NCBI GenBank assembly: GCA_016840595.1
Contig: JAEOSA010000094.1
Coordinates: 1 to 7,383 of the forward strand
Direction: 5' to 3'
From: Candidatus Hermodarchaeota archaeon
GTDB taxonomy: Archaea; Asgardarchaeota; Hermodarchaeia; Hermodarchaeales; Hermodarchaeaceae
Length of the DNA: 7,383 bases
The position numbers and the translations under genes were made by a program. This document shows positions 4,770 through 7,383 of this stretch, in pieces; positions within the stretch are counted from its first letter, which is position 1; every line of letters starts with the position of its first letter. Under the pieces are notes generated by a model. That model saw only the letters and a list, made by a program, of their open reading frames with translations. It did no database searches and was not told the origin of the DNA.

Positions 4770-5699
4770 TTAGCTAATGGGCCAGTAGAGATCTTCAGTA
4801 GCTGTGGTGGCTTCGGCAATATCCCGCATAAGAGTGAGTAAGGCAAAGACATCAAAGTTGGTACCTTCACCAATGGTCACGAACCGCTGACTTTCACTGG
4901 TAAAAGCATTTTCAGGATTCCAGTCAGTGGGCCAGGCAGGTACGGTTTCTAGTTGAATCATGGTTTGATTATCCCCTGTCACCTGTGTCACAATTAAGGG
5001 TACAGTGGGGAGACGGAGGAGGAAGGTTTCAGGGCGGAGAATGTCATCGCTCCCGCTACGCACGACTTGTAGGGGAGGGAAGAAGCGTTTGCCAACTTCG
5101 CGTTCCAAGGGAAAAGTGATGAGTTGACGAAGTGTGGCTTCGTCTTGAGGGTGGAGCGCCCGCGTCTCCAAGGATTCACGAAGGAGCACAGCCGTTGTGA
5201 TAAGATCATTGGGCTTCGTTACATTGACAGGGAGTTTCGGGGCAGGACCACGATGAATATCAAATGCGCCGTGTGGATTGAAGCCTTCAGGTGTGAGTCC
5301 TGGATGGCTCGGGTTGAGTGTGAGCCAAAGTGCAAATGGGAAAATGGGAGGTTCTTGTGAAAACGCTGTAATCTTGAGTTTGTTCGAAAATGGACGAGTA
5401 AGGTATAGTGTGTCAAAAGGATCCTTTGAGGAAAGCTGTACAACAAGTGTAAATCCTCCGAAATCGATGGGCTCAGGAGTTTTCCCACGCATTTCCATGT
5501 CAATTGCCGCTTCAGAAGATTCCTTGACACGACTAAACGCATTGGGCATGAGAAGAAGTTCAGGTTCCCCCGATGAATAAGGTTCAAGCTGGTCAAGGAG
5601 TGAAGAGAGAAGTTCAGTATGTTGAGTAGTTGCAACTCGATCAAGTAGTGTAAACAGTTCAGTGTTCTGTTTTCGAAGACTTTCCATTACACCATTCAA
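4770..5699 (-). CDS. Unrecognised 309-residue protein linked to the aldehyde oxidoreductase
   Basis: I do not recognise this protein. It has no cysteine, signal peptide or membrane helix, so it is probably a soluble, cofactor-free cytoplasmic protein. Residues 5-40 look like a helical, possibly coiled-coil segment (leucine/glutamine rich). Residues 80-180 alternate strands with proline-rich turns: GGFTLVVQL, PFSNKLKITAF, EPPIFPFALWLTL, then an HPG...GFNPHGAF stretch and a helix DLITTAVLLRESLE. A second alpha/beta-like part follows at about 205-298. The order of the 103-178 segment loosely recalls ubiquitin-conjugating (UBC/RWD) folds without a catalytic cysteine; this is weak. The TTG at 5697-5699 gives the longest reading; an ATG four codons later (5685-5687) is a good alternative, and neither has a strong ribosome site. 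It starts 19 bp after the aldehyde oxidoreductase stop, so the two are almost surely co-transcribed. A role as partner or assembly factor of that enzyme is an inference from position only. Confidence 0.8.
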   Translation of the reverse strand: MNGVMESLRKQNTELFTLLDRVATTQHTELLSSLLDQLEPYSSGEPELLLMPNAFSRVKESSEAAIDMEMRGKTPEPIDFGGFTLVVQLSSKDPFDTLYLTRPFSNKLKITAFSQEPPIFPFALWLTLNPSHPGLTPEGFNPHGAFDIHRGPAPKLPVNVTKPNDLITTAVLLRESLETRALHPQDEATLRQLITFPLEREVGKRFFPPLQVVRSGSDDILRPETFLLRLPTVPLIVTQVTGDNQTMIQLETVPAWPTDWNPENAFTSESQRFVTIGEGTNFDVFALLTLMRDIAEATTATEDLYWPIS

Positions 5700-5718
5700 C
5701 TCAAAGCTGAACCAATCA

Positions 5719-7383
5719 TTACCTATCTAAATCTGCGAGTCCCACTTTTTTAAGGGCAGCGGCTGATGGACGTCCCGTTTTTCGATCCCAGTCTCGATAA
5801 GCGTAGTAGTCATTGAGTTGTTTTTCGAGATTGGGAACCATACCATTTGTTCCTCCATCGGGAAGTGGTTGAAGGAGAAGTGAAGGAAGAGTATCATCTT
5901 TAGGAGTAAGCCCAAGATTTAGATTAATAAGTCGTTTCAGGTTGATTATGCGTTCCCCTATATGTAGTAACTCTTGAGGGGTCTTTTCATGACCAATAAC
6001 TAAACTGTAAAATTTTGCTACTTCATCAGCTGTATATGTGGGAAATTGACACATAATCAATGAGTTGGAAACTTGTCGCCAACTTTGTGATTTTGCGGCA
6101 ATTTCGCCCATCCCCTCATCGGTTTGAGGGTCATCGGCATCAATTCCTAGCTCCATTATGACCTGTCCCTGGAGGACCATGTACATATCGCCATCGAGAT
6201 GAGTTCCACCACGAGGACTTGTAGCGTAACTGGTTGCCATTCCAAAAAGGGAGCGTGGATCCCAGCAGGACACTTCAAGACCTTTCACATGAACAGCTAA
6301 ATCGGCTGCATCATACCGTTCACCCATTGAACGCGTTCCTTCGGCTAAAATATCTCCAAATCCCTCACGGTTAGCGATTTGAGGTATCAACGTGATAATA
6401 GGTTCAGGGTCACCCCATTCAAGTTTCATCCCTACTTCTTTAGGAGTGAGTTTGTTTTGATCCATAAGATAGTAGGCAAAACCGATGCTATTACCTGTAC
6501 TAATCGTGTCTAATCCAAGATCATCACAAAGGTAACCAGCTTTAATCACGGCATCCAAGTCATCGATGAGCATCAAAGATCCGAGAGCCCCAAGGGTTTC
6601 GTACTCAGGTCCATTAGTTCGAGATAACTTGTATTTTCCTTCGGGTACTTCGACTATCCGTCCACATTGGATTGGACATCGATGACAACCATCGAATCCC
6701 ACCAAACGAGTTTCAGACATTGTGGCCCCACTAATATTATCATGCGTGGGAAATTCACCTTGAGTGAAGTATTTGTTAGGCATGGCTCCAATTTCTTGTG
6801 CAGGACCCACAGCAGTAGCCGTACCCATCATACGATAGCAGTCGGGCATGAAGTCTTCCATCATTATCTTGTTTGCAGACCGCGCGAGATCTACAATCGC
6901 TTCATGATTCGCGACAGGAACAGGCTGATCTCCCACAACAGCCATCGCTTTCAGGTTCTTGCTACCCATGACCGCCCCTAGCCCCATCCGCCCGGCAGCT
7001 CGTGCACCTTCTGACATGATATTAGCGTATTTGACAAGATTTTCACCAGCAGGCCCGATGCTAAGCGTAAAGAAGCGCTTTTCATCAATATCTTTTCGCA
7101 AAAGTTGTTGTGTAGCAGAAATAGTGTGTGACCAAATGTGATTAGCATCCTTCAATTCAGCCCTACCATAAAGCAAAGAAAGGTAAACGGGCTTCTCTGC
7201 CTGTCCTTTTATGAAAATTCCATCGTATCCAGCTTGTCGCATTTCAGCACCAAAATATCCACCAATATCGCTTTCACCCCAGAGTCGAGTTAGAGGTGAA
7301 CGTGTACAGAGAGCCATTCGACCAGAACTAGGTACTGCCGTTCCAACAAATGGTCCCGCCATCAAAAGTAGTGGGTTGTCGGG
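5719..7383 (-). CDS. Tungsten aldehyde:ferredoxin oxidoreductase, 5' end beyond the window
   Basis: AOR-family enzymes oxidise aldehydes to carboxylates with a tungsten (or molybdenum) bis-pterin and one [4Fe-4S] cluster, reducing ferredoxin in the cytoplasm. The frame is open through the right edge, giving 554 codons; the family's usual 600-620 suggests about 60 N-terminal residues are missing. Counting from the TTG at 7365, visible marks are a GPFVGTAVPSSGR block at 4-16, GESDIGGYFG at 30-39, a GRMGLGAVMGSKNLKA pterin-binding block at 125-140, CHRCPIQC with C227, C230 and C234, GPEYETLGA at 252-260, DDLGLD at 281-286 (first DxxGLD pterin motif), SYATSPRGGTH at 379-389 and the fourth cluster cysteine C439. 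The C-terminus, with YYAYRDWDRKTGRP, is typical. The second DxxGLC motif is altered to NSLIMC. Subfamily (AOR, FOR, GAPOR, WOR) and substrate cannot be assigned. The unknown 309-residue gene follows after 19 bp, instead of the ferredoxin-like or MoaD-like partners often found beside such enzymes. Confidence 0.95.
   Translation of the reverse strand, partial: PDNPLLLMAGPFVGTAVPSSGRMALCTRSPLTRLWGESDIGGYFGAEMRQAGYDGIFIKGQAEKPVYLSLLYGRAELKDANHIWSHTISATQQLLRKDIDEKRFFTLSIGPAGENLVKYANIMSEGARAAGRMGLGAVMGSKNLKAMAVVGDQPVPVANHEAIVDLARSANKIMMEDFMPDCYRMMGTATAVGPAQEIGAMPNKYFTQGEFPTHDNISGATMSETRLVGFDGCHRCPIQCGRIVEVPEGKYKLSRTNGPEYETLGALGSLMLIDDLDAVIKAGYLCDDLGLDTISTGNSIGFAYYLMDQNKLTPKEVGMKLEWGDPEPIITLIPQIANREGFGDILAEGTRSMGERYDAADLAVHVKGLEVSCWDPRSLFGMATSYATSPRGGTHLDGDMYMVLQGQVIMELGIDADDPQTDEGMGEIAAKSQSWRQVSNSLIMCQFPTYTADEVAKFYSLVIGHEKTPQELLHIGERIINLKRLINLNLGLTPKDDTLPSLLLQPLPDGGTNGMVPNLEKQLNDYYAYRDWDRKTGRPSAAALKKVGLADLDR

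Noticed and set aside
4466..4773. Plus-strand frames of 64 and 84 residues opposite the small cysteine-motif gene.
   Set aside because: They lack ribosome sites and family features, and are better explained as the opposite strand of the GTG-started gene at 4306-4692.
4769..4778. Perfect 10-base palindrome ATTAGCTAAT over the stop codon of the 309-residue gene.
   Set aside because: It is AT-rich, has no loop for an RNA hairpin, no T run follows, and such short palindromes are common.
5219..5644. A 141-residue minus-strand frame inside the 309-residue gene.
   Set aside because: Its composition (serine, leucine, histidine rich, no conserved pattern) looks like an out-of-frame shadow of the longer gene that follows the aldehyde oxidoreductase.

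Overview
The window looks like a piece of an anaerobic archaeal genome. The strongest evidence is a gene for F420-dependent methylene-tetrahydromethanopterin dehydrogenase (Mtd), next to an F420-oxidoreductase beta-subunit protein of the FrhB/FpoF family. Archaeal-style AT-rich promoter candidates and GGTGA/GGTGG-type Shine-Dalgarno sequences placed before TTG, GTG and ATG starts agree with this. The gene content (H4MPT/F420 one-carbon metabolism, [NiFe]-hydrogenase maturation, a tungsten aldehyde oxidoreductase, a complex I/energy-converting hydrogenase subunit) fits a methanogen relative, an Archaeoglobus-like archaeon, or an uncultured Asgard or Bathyarchaeia-type anaerobe. The sequence alone does not settle the lineage.

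Layout, left to right. A plus-strand gene (8-454) encodes a NuoC/FpoC-like 30-kDa subunit; it lies at the left edge and its operon would continue off-window. It converges on a minus-strand group, given here in transcription order: an OsmC-family protein (2638-3087), the FrhB/FpoF-like iron-sulfur flavoprotein (1492-2535) and Mtd (534-1382). A 146-bp divergent region separates osmC from hypD (3234-4355, plus), a [NiFe]-hydrogenase maturation factor. HypD converges on a second minus-strand group: a tungsten aldehyde:ferredoxin oxidoreductase cut by the right edge (5719-7383), a 309-residue protein I do not recognise (4770-5699), and a small cysteine-bearing protein (4306-4692) whose 3' end overlaps that of hypD by 50 bp.

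How it may work together (inference): Mtd exchanges hydride between methylene-H4MPT and F420. The FrhB/FpoF-like protein can pass electrons between F420H2 and iron-sulfur partners, perhaps a membrane complex containing the 30-kDa subunit, or ferredoxin. The aldehyde oxidoreductase feeds ferredoxin, and HypD supports a [NiFe] hydrogenase encoded elsewhere. The window would then be a redox-balancing neighbourhood linking F420, ferredoxin and H2 pools.

The most notable non-coding observations are a two-part motif shared by the leaders of frhB and mtd, a perfect inverted repeat beside the frhB TATA-like element, and a near-symmetric pair of TATA-like elements between osmC and hypD. The least understood protein is the 309-residue neighbour of the aldehyde oxidoreductase. 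No tRNA, rRNA, CRISPR array, insertion sequence or gene-free stretch over 150 bp was seen.
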